A stretch of DNA of 41,823 nt, taken from assembly GCA_030830695.1 (NCBI GenBank), contig JAURML010000048.1:1-41823 (forward strand). The letters are read 5' to 3'. Within the stretch, counting starts at the first letter, position 1; each line of letters starts with the position of its first letter. Below are positions 8,786 through 18,034 of this stretch, in pieces. The position numbers were made by a program, and so were the translations under genes. The notes beneath the pieces are model-generated. The model was not told where the DNA came from. It made no database searches and saw only the letters and a program-made list of their open reading frames with translations. This DNA is from Caenibius sp. (GTDB taxonomy: Bacteria > Pseudomonadota > Alphaproteobacteria > Sphingomonadales > Sphingomonadaceae).

Positions 8786-10762
8786 TCAGGCATCGATCAG
8801 ATCGCGATCCAGTTCGCCCGCGTGATTCTGGATGAAGTTGAAGCGGTGTTCAGGGTTGCGGCCCATCAGCCGGTCGACCAGATCCTTCACCGCCGCGCGC
8901 TGTTCAAAGCCGGGCGGCAAGGTTATGCGGATCAGGCTGCGGCTGTCAGGGCTCATGGTGGTTTCGCGCAATTGCTGCGGGTTCATTTCACCCAGGCCCT
9001 TGAAGCGGCCGACTTCCACCTTCTTGCCCTTGAACACCGTTTCTTCCAGCTCCGCGCGGTGCGCGTCATCGCGGGCATAGCGGCTCTCCTTGCCCAAGGT
9101 CAGGCGATAGAGCGGCGGCTGGGCGAGGAACAGATGCCCGCGTCGCACCACTTCGGGCATTTCCTGAAAGAAGAAGGTCATCAGCAGCGTGGCGATATGC
9201 GCCCCGTCGACATCGGCATCAGTCATGATGATGATCCGGTCATAACGCAGTGCTTCCGGGTCGCAATCCTTGCGCATCCCGCAACCCATCGCGAGCGCAA
9301 GGTCGGCGATTTCCTGATTGGCGCGAATCTTGTCAGCGGTGGCGCTGGCGACGTTCAGGATCTTGCCCCGGATCGGCAGGATCGCCTGCGTCTTGCGGTC
9401 TCGCGCCTGCTTTGCGCTGCCCCCGGCGCTATCGCCTTCGACGATGAACAGTTCGGTTTCGCCTTCGCCTTCGCCCGAACAATCGGTCAGCTTGCCGGGC
9501 AGGCGCAGCTTCTTGGCGTTAGTCGCGGTCTTGCGTTTGACCTCGCGCTCCGCCTTGCGGCGCAGGCGCTCGTCCATCCGTTCCATCACCTGCCCCAGCA
9601 GGGCGCGACCGCGCTCCATATTGTCGGACAGGAAATGGTCGAAATGGTCGCGCACCGCGTTTTCCACCAGCCGCGCGGCATCGGGCGAGGTCAGCCGGTC
9701 CTTGGTCTGGCTCTGGAACTGGGGATCGCGGATGAAAAGCGAAAGCATGATTTCGCTGCCGGTCACGATATCGTCGGCCGAGATATCCTTGGCCTTCTTC
9801 TGGCCCACCAGATCGCCAAAGGCGCGGATGCCCTTAGTCAACGCGGCGCGCAGGCCCTGTTCATGGGTGCCGCCATCGGGCGTGGGCACGGTATTGCAAT
9901 ACCAGTTGTAGGAACCGTCGGACCACAGCGGCCAGCCGATCGCCCATTCCACTCGGCCCATGTCTTCGGCGAAATCCTGGCTGCCCGAAAAGAACTGGCT
10001 GGTCACGCATTCGCGTGTGCCGATCTGTTCGGCGAGATGATCGGCCAGCCCGCCGGGAAACTGGAAGGTCGCCTCCTGCGGGACGTCGTCCGATGCCAGC
10101 GTGGCAGCGCATTTCCAGCGGATTTCGACCCCGGCGAAGAGATAGGCCTTGGACCGGGCGAGTCGGAACAGGCGGGCGGGTTTGAACTGCTGTGCCCCGA
10201 AAATTTCCTCATCCGGCACGAAGCTCACCGAAGTACCGCGCCGGTTGGGTGCGGCGCCCAGTTTCTGCAAGGGGCCGAGCGTTACCCCGCGCGAGAATTC
10301 CTGCGCAAACAGTTCCTTGCTGCGGGCGACTTCGACCCGCGTCGTGCTGGACAGTGCGTTGACCACGCTCACCCCCACGCCATGCAGGCCGCCGGAGGTG
10401 GCATAGGCCTTGCCCGAGAACTTGCCGCCCGAATGGAGCGTTGACAGGATGACTTCGAGCGAGGACTTGCCCGGAAACTTGGGATGTTCGTCCACCGGGA
10501 TGCCGCGCCCGTTGTCCGTGATCGTCAGGCGGTTGCCTTCCTCCAGTGTCACCTCGATCCGACTGGCGTGGCCGGCCACCGCTTCGTCCATCGCGTTGTC
10601 GAGCACTTCGGCGGCAAGGTGATGAAGCGCGCGTTCGTCCGTTCCGCCAATATACATGCCGGGGCGGCGGCGCACCGGCTCCAGCCCTTCCAGCACCTCG
10701 ATCGAGGAGGAATCATAGTCACCGCCGCCGCTGGGCAGCTTGTCGAACAGGTCGTCACTCAT
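8786..10762 (-). CDS. parE: DNA topoisomerase IV subunit B
   Basis: ATPase subunit of topoisomerase IV, which decatenates replicated chromosomes together with ParC (not in this window). The 658 residues show the GHKL ATPase motifs: EVLDNAMDEAVAGHA, DNGRGIPVDEHP and GGLHGVGVSVVNALS. The transducer domain follows, then the Toprim domain with IVEGDSAGGSAKQARDRKTQ and the metal-binding DADVDGAHI. Length and the lack of a gyrase-type insert fit ParE rather than GyrB. The start is the ATG at 10762 (MSDDLFDKLPSGGGDYD). It lies downstream of the LpoA-like lipoprotein gene on the same strand, with a 56-base gap. Confidence 0.95.
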   Translation of the reverse strand: MSDDLFDKLPSGGGDYDSSSIEVLEGLEPVRRRPGMYIGGTDERALHHLAAEVLDNAMDEAVAGHASRIEVTLEEGNRLTITDNGRGIPVDEHPKFPGKSSLEVILSTLHSGGKFSGKAYATSGGLHGVGVSVVNALSSTTRVEVARSKELFAQEFSRGVTLGPLQKLGAAPNRRGTSVSFVPDEEIFGAQQFKPARLFRLARSKAYLFAGVEIRWKCAATLASDDVPQEATFQFPGGLADHLAEQIGTRECVTSQFFSGSQDFAEDMGRVEWAIGWPLWSDGSYNWYCNTVPTPDGGTHEQGLRAALTKGIRAFGDLVGQKKAKDISADDIVTGSEIMLSLFIRDPQFQSQTKDRLTSPDAARLVENAVRDHFDHFLSDNMERGRALLGQVMERMDERLRRKAEREVKRKTATNAKKLRLPGKLTDCSGEGEGETELFIVEGDSAGGSAKQARDRKTQAILPIRGKILNVASATADKIRANQEIADLALAMGCGMRKDCDPEALRYDRIIIMTDADVDGAHIATLLMTFFFQEMPEVVRRGHLFLAQPPLYRLTLGKESRYARDDAHRAELEETVFKGKKVEVGRFKGLGEMNPQQLRETTMSPDSRSLIRITLPPGFEQRAAVKDLVDRLMGRNPEHRFNFIQNHAGELDRDLIDA

Positions 10763-10818
10763 GGCTTAGGCATAAGCGCGCGATTCACCGCCTTACAAGC
10801 GGCGCGCGCGTTTTATCG

Positions 10819-11964
10819 TCAGTCCTGGAACCTAGCGGGGGCGGGGGAGACGACCTGGATCGAGCCATTGCCCATCTGGCGCACTTCCATCGCCCGTTCG
10901 CCTATGCCGCTGGACATAAAGCGGAACGGCCCGTCGAGCCCCAGGAAACCGCCACTGTCGAGCATCATTTCGGTGGGAAAGCGCGTTCCGGGCTTCCATT
11001 CGCGCGCAACCCGCAATGTCAGCAGAACCGCGTCATAGCCGAGCGTCGAAATGCGATAGGGCTGCGCGCCGAAGCGCGATTTGTAGCTTTTGGAAAATTG
11101 TTCATACCGCCCGTCGGAAACGGCAGAAAACCATGCGCCGCGCAGCGCGGGCGCCGCCGTGATGCTGGATTCGCCGCTCCACAATTCAGTGCCGAGCAAT
11201 TTCGGTTTGGTCGTCATGTCCTTGAATTGCCCGGCGGCAATCGCCGCCAGCCGGGCCCCGTCAGCGATCAGGACTGTGTCGAAACCGCCCTTGTCAGCCA
11301 GCGCTTTGGCCGCGGCACTGATGCCGCTGCTGCCACGGGCGAATTTTTCGACCCGCATCAACGCCCCGCCTTCGCTGACGATGGCGGTGGACAGGGCGGC
11401 TTCAACCCGGTCGCCATAATCGCCATGCGGAATGAGCGCGGCAAAGCGCGACGATCCCTTGGTGCGTGCATAGGCCACCGTGCGGGCGACGGACTGGCCG
11501 GGGATATGGCCCATCACGAACACATCGCGCGCTGCCGTGGTCACATCGTTGGAAAAGCTGATCAGCGGCACCCGCTTGGGCCGGGCGACTCGCACGATTT
11601 CTACGGTGTTGGCGCCCAGCAGCGGGCCGAGGATCAGCTTGCTGCCATCGGCGACGGCGCGGGCGGCGGCGCTGCCGGCACCGGTTGCCGTGTCGTAGGT
11701 GGTGATCCGCAAGTTGGTGGCGTTCGTGTCAAGCAACGCCATGGTCGTCGCATTGGCGATCGACTGGCCAACATCGGCATTTTCGCCTGACAGGGGCACC
11801 AGCAAGGCGATGCGATGCCGCCCGTCATCATCGGGCAGGACGTTTTCTGCCGGACCGGTGTGGGTGAGAGGTCCGGTCGCCTTGGGCACGACCGCGCAGC
11901 CCGCCAGCAACACTGTGGTGAGTGCCAGCGTAAAACCCCGTCTGTCGATCCGTGTTCCGAACAT
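10819..11964 (-). CDS. LpoA-like penicillin-binding-protein activator lipoprotein
   Basis: Outer-membrane-type lipoprotein with a periplasmic-binding-protein type I fold. From the ATG at 11964 the signal peptide reads MFGTRIDRRGFTLALTTVLL, ending in a lipobox LLAGC with lipidated C23. A proline-rich linker and the ligand-binding-fold core (RIALLVPLSGENADVGQSI, then VPLISFSNDVTTAARDVFVMG) follow. It resembles the C-terminal domain of LpoA, the activator of PBP1A, without the N-terminal TPR domain. Length is 381 residues. An alternative ATG at 11985 adds seven residues, but the one chosen has a GGAG ribosome site. The neighbourhood, divergent from rsmI with yraN beyond, is the same as around lpoA in many proteobacteria and supports the assignment. 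Confidence 0.8.
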   Translation of the reverse strand: MFGTRIDRRGFTLALTTVLLAGCAVVPKATGPLTHTGPAENVLPDDDGRHRIALLVPLSGENADVGQSIANATTMALLDTNATNLRITTYDTATGAGSAAARAVADGSKLILGPLLGANTVEIVRVARPKRVPLISFSNDVTTAARDVFVMGHIPGQSVARTVAYARTKGSSRFAALIPHGDYGDRVEAALSTAIVSEGGALMRVEKFARGSSGISAAAKALADKGGFDTVLIADGARLAAIAAGQFKDMTTKPKLLGTELWSGESSITAAPALRGAWFSAVSDGRYEQFSKSYKSRFGAQPYRISTLGYDAVLLTLRVAREWKPGTRFPTEMMLDSGGFLGLDGPFRFMSSGIGERAMEVRQMGNGSIQVVSPAPARFQD

Positions 11965-12003
11965 TACTTGCCGCTCCGTAGCCATCTGGTCCAAAAGGAT
12001 CGG

Positions 12004-12837
12004 GTGGAAAAAGAACCCCTCCTGCCTGGCCTCTATATAGTGGCGACCCCGATTGGCAATCTCGGGGACATAACATTGCGGGCAATCGACATTCTCACGC
12101 GATGCGACGCCATCGCCTGCGAAGACAGCCGGGTCACCGCAAAGCTGCTGCGCCATCTGGGGCTCAGGCAGCCGCTCTGGCGATATGACGATCACAGCAG
12201 CGAAGCGGACCGCGAACGCCTGATCGCCGCCATGCGTGACAAGCCGGTCGCGCTGGTCAGCGATGCCGGGACGCCATTGATCTCCGATCCGGGCTATCGC
12301 CTGGTCCGGGCGGCGCGTGCCGCGCAGATCCCGATCACCAGCCTGCCGGGGCCAAGCGCGGCGATCGTCGCGCTCACGCTTTCCGGCCTGCCGACTGATC
12401 GCTTCCTGTTCGCGGGCTTCCTGCCGGTAAAGGACAAGGCCCGCCGCGATGTGCTGGACGATCTGGCGCGCGTTCCGGCCACGCTGGTGTTTTACGAAAC
12501 CGCGCCGCGCCTCGGCAAGGCGCTGGATGTGATTGCGGCAGCCTTGCCAGGTCGGGAAGTGGCGGTGGCGCGCGAACTGACCAAGACCTTCGAGGAGTGT
12601 CGTACGGGTTCCCCGCACGAACTTGGCGATCATTACCGGGCGCATCCCCCCAAAGGGGAAATCGTGCTGATGATCGCGCCGCCTGCGTCGTGCGAAGAGA
12701 CGCCAGACGCTGACCGCCTGCTGCTGGAGGCGATGGAATATGAAAAACCCTCGCAGGCCGCCGCACAGGTCGCCCGACGCACCGGGCTGGACCGCAAACA
12801 GCTTTACGCGCGGGCGATGGAGCTCAAACCCCGGTGA
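12004..12837 (+). CDS. rsmI: 16S rRNA (cytidine(1402)-2'-O)-methyltransferase
   Basis: Methylates the ribose of C1402 in 16S rRNA using S-adenosylmethionine. The tetrapyrrole-methylase fold is evident: GLYIVATPIGNLGDITLRAI at the start, CDAIACEDSRVTAKLL, ALVSDAGTPLISDPGYRLV (SAM-binding loop), SLPGPSAAIVALTLSGLPTD and RFLFAGFLP. The C-terminal KPSQAAAQVARRTGLDRKQLYARAM is the family's helix-turn-helix tail. The GTG at 12004 is the chosen start, with AAGGA just upstream; the frame is open further upstream but overlaps the divergent lipoprotein signal peptide. Its stop overlaps the yraN start by four bases (GTGA). Length is 277 residues, usual for the family. Confidence 0.93.
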   Translation: MEKEPLLPGLYIVATPIGNLGDITLRAIDILTRCDAIACEDSRVTAKLLRHLGLRQPLWRYDDHSSEADRERLIAAMRDKPVALVSDAGTPLISDPGYRLVRAARAAQIPITSLPGPSAAIVALTLSGLPTDRFLFAGFLPVKDKARRDVLDDLARVPATLVFYETAPRLGKALDVIAAALPGREVAVARELTKTFEECRTGSPHELGDHYRAHPPKGEIVLMIAPPASCEETPDADRLLLEAMEYEKPSQAAAQVARRTGLDRKQLYARAMELKPR

Positions 12838-13121
12838 GCCGCGCGATGCGCGAGCGGCGGGGACGCGCGGCGGAAGGCCGGGCAGCGCTCTATCTGCGGC
12901 TGAAGGGCTGGCGCATCCTGGCCTTTGTCGAGGTAAAGTGGCGCAGCAGCGCCGAATTGCTGGATCAGGCGATTGACGCGCACCGCCTGCGCCGGGTTGC
13001 CGCTGCAGCACAGGCGGTGATGGCGGACTACATGCAGGGCGCGCAACGGGTGCGGATCGATGTCTTGCTGCTTGCGCCCTGGCGCTTCCCGCGCCACATC
13101 GCCAACGCTTGGCAGCCATGA
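12834..13121 (+). CDS. YraN-family (UPF0102) protein with internal deletion
   Basis: A 95-residue protein whose two ends match the YraN/UPF0102 family: RRGRAAEGRAALYLRLKGWR at the N-terminus, then VEVKWRSSAELLDQAIDAHR and VRIDVLLLAPWRFPRHIANA. Between GWRIL and AFVEVK, family members normally have about 20 more residues containing the conserved GE(I/V)DL segment, which carries an acidic residue of the PD-(D/E)xK-like core. Here GWRIL runs directly into AFVEVK in the same frame. Usual length is about 115-120 residues. The GTG start at 12834 overlaps the rsmI stop. The protein may be folded but probably lacks the nuclease-like centre. The function of intact YraN is not settled. Confidence 0.8.
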   Translation: MSRAMRERRGRAAEGRAALYLRLKGWRILAFVEVKWRSSAELLDQAIDAHRLRRVAAAAQAVMADYMQGAQRVRIDVLLLAPWRFPRHIANAWQP

Positions 13122-13143
13122 ACGCCGCCGGAAGGGATAGAGC

Positions 13144-14109
13144 ATGAGCCTTCGCATCGCCATCCAGATGGACCCGCTGGAAACGATCAATATCGCGGGG
13201 GATTCCTCTTTCGCGCTGATGCTGGCCGCGCAGGAACGCGGCCATCGCCTGTTTCACTATGATGTCGGTTCGCTGACTCTGGACGCCGATGACCGGCTGC
13301 ATGCGCTCGCTCATCCCGTTATCGTGCAGCGGGTAGAAGGCGATCATTTCAGCCGGGGCGAGGGGCAACGGATTGATCTTGGCCGCGATGTGGATGTGGC
13401 GCTGATGCGCCAGGATCCGCCGTTCGACATGGGGTACATCACCGCCACTCACCTGCTTGAACGGATTCGGTACGAAACGCTGGTGGTCAATGATTCGGCC
13501 AGCGTGCGCAATGCGCCGGAAAAGGTCTTTGTGCTGGATTTCCGGCGCTTCATGCCGCCCACCCTGGTCACTCGCAGTGTTGACGAGGTGAAGCGCTTCA
13601 TGGCCGAACATGGCGCGGTGGTGGTGAAACCCATTCACGGCAATGGCGGCAAGGCGATTTTCCGCGTGCCTGAAAATGGTGAAAACCTCTCCGCCCTGTT
13701 CGAAGTGTTCAACCAGACCTGGCCCGAACCGCATATGGTGCAACCGTTCCTTCCCGAAGTGGCCGAAGGGGACAAGCGGATCGTGCTGGTTGACGGGGTG
13801 GTGGCGGGCGCGATCAACCGCAAGCCGGGGGAGGGAGAGTTCCGCTCGAACCTTGCGGTTGGCGGATCGGCAGAAGCCACCGAATTGAGCGCGCGCGAAC
13901 GGGAAATCTGCGATGCGCTGGGGCCGGAGCTGAAAAAGCGCGGCCTGGTGTTTGTGGGAATCGACGTGATCGGTGGCAAATGGCTGACGGAGATCAACGT
14001 CACCAGCCCCACCGGCATTGTCGCGATTGACCGCTTTAACGGCACGGATACGGCAGCACTGATCTGGGACGCGATCGAGGCGCGCCACGCCGCTTTGTCA
14101 GCGGCTTGA
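13144..14109 (+). CDS. gshB: Glutathione synthetase
   Basis: Joins glycine to gamma-glutamylcysteine with ATP, the second step of glutathione synthesis, in the cytoplasm. The 321-residue protein begins SLRIAIQMDPLETINIAGDS, the characteristic GshB N-terminus, and continues with LMRQDPPFDMGYITATHLLE. The ATP-grasp domain shows VVVKPIHGNGGKAIFRV, then VDGVVAGAINRKPGEGEFRS and the metal-binding ITEINVTSPTG-like segment (LTEINVTSPTGIVAIDRFNG). A GGAAGGG ribosome site precedes the ATG at 13144. It follows yraN by 22 bases, so it is likely in the rsmI-yraN-gshB transcript. Confidence 0.96.
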   Translation: MSLRIAIQMDPLETINIAGDSSFALMLAAQERGHRLFHYDVGSLTLDADDRLHALAHPVIVQRVEGDHFSRGEGQRIDLGRDVDVALMRQDPPFDMGYITATHLLERIRYETLVVNDSASVRNAPEKVFVLDFRRFMPPTLVTRSVDEVKRFMAEHGAVVVKPIHGNGGKAIFRVPENGENLSALFEVFNQTWPEPHMVQPFLPEVAEGDKRIVLVDGVVAGAINRKPGEGEFRSNLAVGGSAEATELSAREREICDALGPELKKRGLVFVGIDVIGGKWLTEINVTSPTGIVAIDRFNGTDTAALIWDAIEARHAALSAA

Positions 14110-14125
14110 AACCGGGCGGCTCCGC

Positions 14126-14638
14126 TCAGGAAAAGGTGAAATCGACCATGATTTCGCCGGAAATCGCCTCCAGCGCGTCGCGCAGCTGATCGGCGCTTGC
14201 GGTGGCGGGCAAGGTGATCCGCGCGCGTGCGCGAAACAGGCTTTCGCCCGACCATGCGCCCTTTTCCTCCTCCGATGCGAAAGCTTCGATATTGGCGCCC
14301 ATGCGCGCCAGAACATCCGTGACCTGCCGCACGATGCCGGGCCGGTCCTGCCCGACCAGTTCGATTGCAACAATATCGGCGCTGGCGGGTGGTTCATCAC
14401 CGGCGGGCACGATGGACACCTCCAGTCCTGACCGGTCGATCCGGCTGATCGCCTGTTCCAGTTCGGCCAGCCGCCCGTCATCCAGTTCGACCAGCACGGA
14501 TCCCACATATTTGCCACCCAGCCGGGCAAGGTGGCTTTCCAGCCAGTTGCCGTCAGCAGCCAGCACCGCATCAGCCAGCGCCTGAGTAAGGCCGGGCCGA
14601 TCACTGCCCAGCACGGTAAGGATGATTCGCGTTGTCAT
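14126..14638 (-). CDS. Tandem ACT-domain protein (GcvR-like)
   Basis: A 170-residue protein made of two ACT domains: residues about 3-80 (RIILTVLGSDRPGLTQALAD) and about 88-170 (DIVAIELVGQDRPGIVRQVT). Both begin with the DRPG turn that binds amino acids in this fold. It resembles the glycine-cleavage regulator GcvR in layout, but no gcv gene lies nearby, so the regulatory target is unknown. Its ATG overlaps the xerC stop by four bases, making it the last gene of the rph-rdgB-hemW-xerC operon. Its stop lies 16 bases from the convergent gshB stop. Confidence 0.8.
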   Translation of the reverse strand: MTTRIILTVLGSDRPGLTQALADAVLAADGNWLESHLARLGGKYVGSVLVELDDGRLAELEQAISRIDRSGLEVSIVPAGDEPPASADIVAIELVGQDRPGIVRQVTDVLARMGANIEAFASEEEKGAWSGESLFRARARITLPATASADQLRDALEAISGEIMVDFTFS

Positions 14639-15537
14639 GTTCCGTTCCGCTCCCGAGGATGAGCGGCACGATAGGCTTCCAGCATCCGCGCCGCATCCAC
14701 TTTCGTGTAAATCTGCGTCGATCCCAGGCTGGCATGACCCAGCAGCTCCTGCAAACTGCGCAGATCGGCCCCCGCGCCCAGCAAATGCGTGGCAAAGGAA
14801 TGGCGCAGCGCATGCGGCGTGGCCGTGGGCGGCAGGCCCAGCGCAACCCGCGCCCGGGCCATCGCCTTCTGCACCATGCCTTGCGCAAGCTGCCCGCCCT
14901 TCGCGCCCCGGAACAGCGGGGCACCTTTTTCCAGCGGCCAGGGCGAGCGGGCGACATAATCCGCCACCGCATCGCGCAGGATGGGCAAAATCGGCACCAC
15001 GCGCTGCTTGTTGCCTTTACCGGTCACGCGCAAAGTTTCGCCCAGCGGATAATCCCCGCCGGTCAGCGACAGCGCCTCGGAAATGCGCAGGCCCGCGCCG
15101 TAAAGCAGCAGCAGCACGGCCCGGTCGCGCGCGCCGATCCAGTCATCGCGCGCATCATTCAGCACGCAATCGGCCAGGCTTTCCGCATCGTCAGGCGTCA
15201 CCGGGCGGGGGATACCCTTCTTGATCCGCGGGCCGCGCAGGCGGGGGCCGCTCACCGCGTCCATCCCGGTCTGTTCGCGCGCGAAGGCGAGAAAGGCCTT
15301 GAGCGCGGACAGTTCGCGTGCGGCGGAAACATTGCCGATCCCCTCGGCCCGGCGTGCGGACAGCTGCTGGCGCAGCGCCTGCACGTCCAGCGTGGCAAGT
15401 GCGCGCCAGTCCGTCTCGCCCAGACTGGCCAGCAACCGCGCCGCGCTGGCGACATAGGCGCGCACCGTATGCGGGCTGCGCCGCCGGTTGAGCGTCAGGT
15501 GATCGCGCCAGGCTTCCAGCAGGTCGGCGGTGGCCAT
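14635..15537 (-). CDS. xerC: Tyrosine recombinase XerC
   Basis: Site-specific recombinase that resolves chromosome dimers at dif with XerD. The 300-residue protein has the N-terminal SAM-like domain (DHLTLNRRRSPHTVRAYVAS) and the catalytic domain with its conserved residues: Arg in LYGAGLRISEALSL, the HxLRHSFATHLL box as HALRHSFATHLLGAGAD, LQELLGHASLGSTQIYT with the final His/Trp position, and the nucleophile Tyr in QIYTKVD. The start is the ATG at 15537 (MATADLLEAWRDHLTL), overlapping the hemW stop by one base (TGATG); the frame remains open upstream only as a shadow of hemW. A XerD role cannot be fully excluded, but the extended N-terminus and context favour XerC. Confidence 0.88.
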   Translation of the reverse strand: MATADLLEAWRDHLTLNRRRSPHTVRAYVASAARLLASLGETDWRALATLDVQALRQQLSARRAEGIGNVSAARELSALKAFLAFAREQTGMDAVSGPRLRGPRIKKGIPRPVTPDDAESLADCVLNDARDDWIGARDRAVLLLLYGAGLRISEALSLTGGDYPLGETLRVTGKGNKQRVVPILPILRDAVADYVARSPWPLEKGAPLFRGAKGGQLAQGMVQKAMARARVALGLPPTATPHALRHSFATHLLGAGADLRSLQELLGHASLGSTQIYTKVDAARMLEAYRAAHPRERNGT

Positions 15538-16685
15538 CAGCCGACCAGTTCCAGCGGCACAAGCTCGCCAAGCAGCGCGTCGAGCAGGGGCATGCCCGCT
15601 TCGGTCACGCCGATCCGGGCGCCACGGCGCCAGACCAGCCCGAGCGGTTCGTAGAGCCGCAACCGCTCCTCCTCGATCAACCCCCTGGGGGGAAGGGCAA
15701 AGCGGGTGGCGAGCGCATCCAGATCGATCCCTTCGGCCAGCCGCAGACCCATCAGCAGCGCTTCGGATGCCTGCTCGGCAAGCGGCAGGGCCCGTTCCTG
15801 AGCGATGCCATGTTTCTGCTGCGCGACGCCTTCCAGCCAGTTTTCCGGTTTGCGATGCCTCACCGTCGCCAGGCCGCCGCGCCGCCCGTGCGCGCCGGGG
15901 CCGATTCCGCAATAATCGCGGTATCGCCAGTAGGCCAGATTGTGGCGGCTTTCCTCGCCGGCGCGGGCATGATTGCTCACCTCATAGGCGGGCAGGCCAG
16001 TGGCTGCGGTCAGTTCGCGGGTAAGGGTGAAGAGATCGGCCGCGGGATCGTCTGCTAGCGGGGTGAAGGCGCCCTGGCGGACATCTGTCGCAAAGCGCGT
16101 GCCTTCTTCGATGGTCAGTTGATAGAGCGAGAGGTGCCCGGTCCCGAATCCGAGCGCGCGGACCAGCTCGACACGCCATTGTTCCGTTGTTTGCCCCGGT
16201 CGGGCATAGATCAGGTCGAATGAGACGCGGCTGAATGCAGTTTGCGCCACTTCAAGCGCGTTAAGCCCCTCTTCAACGCCATGAAGTCGACCCAGAAATT
16301 GCAGCGCCTCATCGTCCAATGCCTGCAGGCCGAGCGAGACGCGATTAATGCCCGCGTCAGCCAACTGGCTGAAATTGCTGGCTTCCACTGACGACGGATT
16401 GGCCTCCAGCGTAATCTCGATGTCGGGTGCAAAGCCCCAAAGCCGTTCGGCCTCCGCCAGCAATGCATCGACCAGGGCGGGCGGCATCAGCGACGGCGTG
16501 CCTCCGCCGAAAAACACGCTTTCCAGCGCCTCTCCGCCTGCTGCCTGCGCTTCATGCCGCATGTCCGCCAGCAAGGCATCACGCCACAGGTCAACATCAA
16601 CCCCGGCGCGGACATGGCTGTTGAAATCGCAATAAGGACACTTCTTCAGGCAGAAGGGCCAGTGGATGTAAAGCGCGCGGGCCAT
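15537..16685 (-). CDS. hemW: Radical SAM haem chaperone HemW
   Basis: Radical-SAM protein once annotated as oxygen-independent coproporphyrinogen oxidase, now known as a haem chaperone. The iron-sulfur cluster cysteines are C12, C16 and C19 in PFCLKKCPYCDFNSH, the HemW version ending in F rather than the extra cysteine of HemN. Other marks are FFGGGTPSLMPP, EITLEANPSSVE, INRVSLGLQALDDEALQFLG, the HNLAYWRYRDYCGIGPGAHG block and the C-terminal HemN_C domain. Length is 382 residues, normal. It lies nine bases after rdgB and overlaps xerC by one base. Confidence 0.93.
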   Translation of the reverse strand: MARALYIHWPFCLKKCPYCDFNSHVRAGVDVDLWRDALLADMRHEAQAAGGEALESVFFGGGTPSLMPPALVDALLAEAERLWGFAPDIEITLEANPSSVEASNFSQLADAGINRVSLGLQALDDEALQFLGRLHGVEEGLNALEVAQTAFSRVSFDLIYARPGQTTEQWRVELVRALGFGTGHLSLYQLTIEEGTRFATDVRQGAFTPLADDPAADLFTLTRELTAATGLPAYEVSNHARAGEESRHNLAYWRYRDYCGIGPGAHGRRGGLATVRHRKPENWLEGVAQQKHGIAQERALPLAEQASEALLMGLRLAEGIDLDALATRFALPPRGLIEEERLRLYEPLGLVWRRGARIGVTEAGMPLLDALLGELVPLELVG

Positions 16686-16694
16686 GCCGCCACT

Positions 16695-17324
16695 CTAGCC
16701 GCCAAACTGCGCTGCCACCAGCTTGGCAAAGGCATCGGCGCGGTGGCTGATGCGATGCTTTTCCTCAGGGTCGATCTCGCCGAAGGTTTCGCTCAGTCCA
16801 TCTGCTGTAAAAACAGGGTCATAGCCAAAACCCTTGAGGCCACGTGGAGGCCAGGTGAACTGGCCATCGACCCGCCCTTCATACACAGCGGTTTCCCCAC
16901 CGGGCCAGGCAATGGCCAGCACGCAGGAAAACCAGCAGGCGCGATCCGTGCCAGGACCAAGCCCTTGGAGCAGCCCTTCGACCTTGCCCATTGCCATGTA
17001 CCAGTCCCGCCCGGCGGGTCCTTCGAACCATTGGCGTTCGGCCCAGTCTGCGGTGTAGACGCCCGGCCGCCCGCCCAGCGCGGCCACTGAAAGCCCGCTG
17101 TCGTCCGCCAGCGCCGGCAATTGCGAGGCTTCCGCCGCCGCCCGCGCCTTGATCAGCGCGTTCTCGACGAATGTCGTGCCCGTTTCGGCGGGTTCAGGCA
17201 GGCCAAGCGCTCCGGCAGAGATGCATTCCAGCCCACACGGCGCGAGCAGGGCGGAAATTTCCTTCAGCTTGCCCGCATTATGCGTGGCTATGACAAGCTT
17301 GCCCCGGCCCAGCCTGCGGGTCAT
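16695..17324 (-). CDS. rdgB: RdgB/HAM1 non-canonical purine NTP pyrophosphatase
   Basis: Hydrolyses inosine and xanthosine triphosphates to keep damaged purines out of DNA and RNA. Recognisable blocks are [19 protein letters not shown] (substrate and phosphate loop), [40 protein letters not shown] (catalytic Asp), and the C-terminal [14 protein letters not shown] and [13 protein letters not shown]. Length is 209 residues from the ATG at 17324, which overlaps the rph stop by four bases (ATGA). The pairing with rph is conserved in many alphaproteobacteria. The stop is TAG at 16695-16697. Confidence 0.94.
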   Translation of the reverse strand: MTRRLGRGKLVIATHNAGKLKEISALLAPCGLECISAGALGLPEPAETGTTFVENALIKARAAAEASQLPALADDSGLSVAALGGRPGVYTADWAERQWFEGPAGRDWYMAMGKVEGLLQGLGPGTDRACWFSCVLAIAWPGGETAVYEGRVDGQFTWPPRGLKGFGYDPVFTADGLSETFGEIDPEEKHRISHRADAFAKLVAAQFGG

Positions 17325-18034
17325 CGCACCGCTGCATCTTGTGCGGCGAACACCCGGTCGCAACCGATCCGCGCCAGCCGCAGCAGGCGCAGGAAGCTCT
17401 CTTCGTCATAGGGTGCGCCTTCGGCGGTGGCCTGTGCCTCGGCGATCTTGCCGCCTTCGATCAGCACGAAATTGGCGTCGGCATCCGCGGAACTGTCTTC
17501 GTCATAGTCGAGGTCCAGCACCGGCGCGCCCCGAAAAATGCCGCAACTGATCGCCGCCACCTTGGCGGTCAGCGGATCGTCCTGGATCGCGCCTGCCTTC
17601 ATCAGTGAATTTACGGCGAGACGCAGCGCCACCCATGCCCCGGAAATGGAGGCCGTACGGGTGCCGCCGTCTGCCTGAATCACGTCGCAATCCAGCGTGA
17701 TCTGGCGTTCGCCCAGCTTCTTCAAATCCGTCACTGCGCGCAAGGATCGCCCAATAAGGCGCTGAATTTCCTGCGTACGCCCGCTCTGCTTGCCTTTGGC
17801 CGCCTCTCGGCTGCCGCGCGTATGCGTGGCACGCGGAAGCATGGAATATTCGCCCGTCACCCAGCCTTCACCCTTGCCGCGCAGCCAGGGCGGCAGACGC
17901 TCCTCGATACTGGCGGTGCACAGCACCCGTGTGTCGCCGAAGGAAATCAGGCATGATCCCTCGGCATGTTTGGTGAAACCGGTTTCGATGGTGATAGCGC
18001 GCATCTCGTCGGGCGCGCGGCCGGAAGGTCGCAT
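17321..18034 (-). CDS. rph: Ribonuclease PH
   Basis: Phosphorolytic 3'-5' exoribonuclease that trims tRNA 3' ends. The 237-residue protein begins [20 protein letters not shown] and contains [20 protein letters not shown], the [20 protein letters not shown] block, the [19 protein letters not shown] phosphate-site region and [20 protein letters not shown]. All are hallmark RNase PH segments. The start is the ATG at 18034. It is the first gene of the minus-strand operon rph-rdgB-hemW-xerC-ACT and is divergent from hrcA with 78 bases between them. Confidence 0.96.
   Translation of the reverse strand: MRPSGRAPDEMRAITIETGFTKHAEGSCLISFGDTRVLCTASIEERLPPWLRGKGEGWVTGEYSMLPRATHTRGSREAAKGKQSGRTQEIQRLIGRSLRAVTDLKKLGERQITLDCDVIQADGGTRTASISGAWVALRLAVNSLMKAGAIQDDPLTAKVAAISCGIFRGAPVLDLDYDEDSSADADANFVLIEGGKIAEAQATAEGAPYDEESFLRLLRLARIGCDRVFAAQDAAVR

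Noticed and set aside
8669-10444. Long open frame (about 590 codons) antisense to parE
   Set aside because: It is opposite strong ParE motifs on the minus strand, its translation has no recognisable family, and such antisense frames are expected in GC-rich DNA.
10819-14088. Very long minus frame of about 1090 codons running through gshB and rsmI to the lipoprotein
   Set aside because: Only the part from 11964 matches a protein (signal peptide and lipobox); the rest is antisense to gshB, yraN and rsmI.
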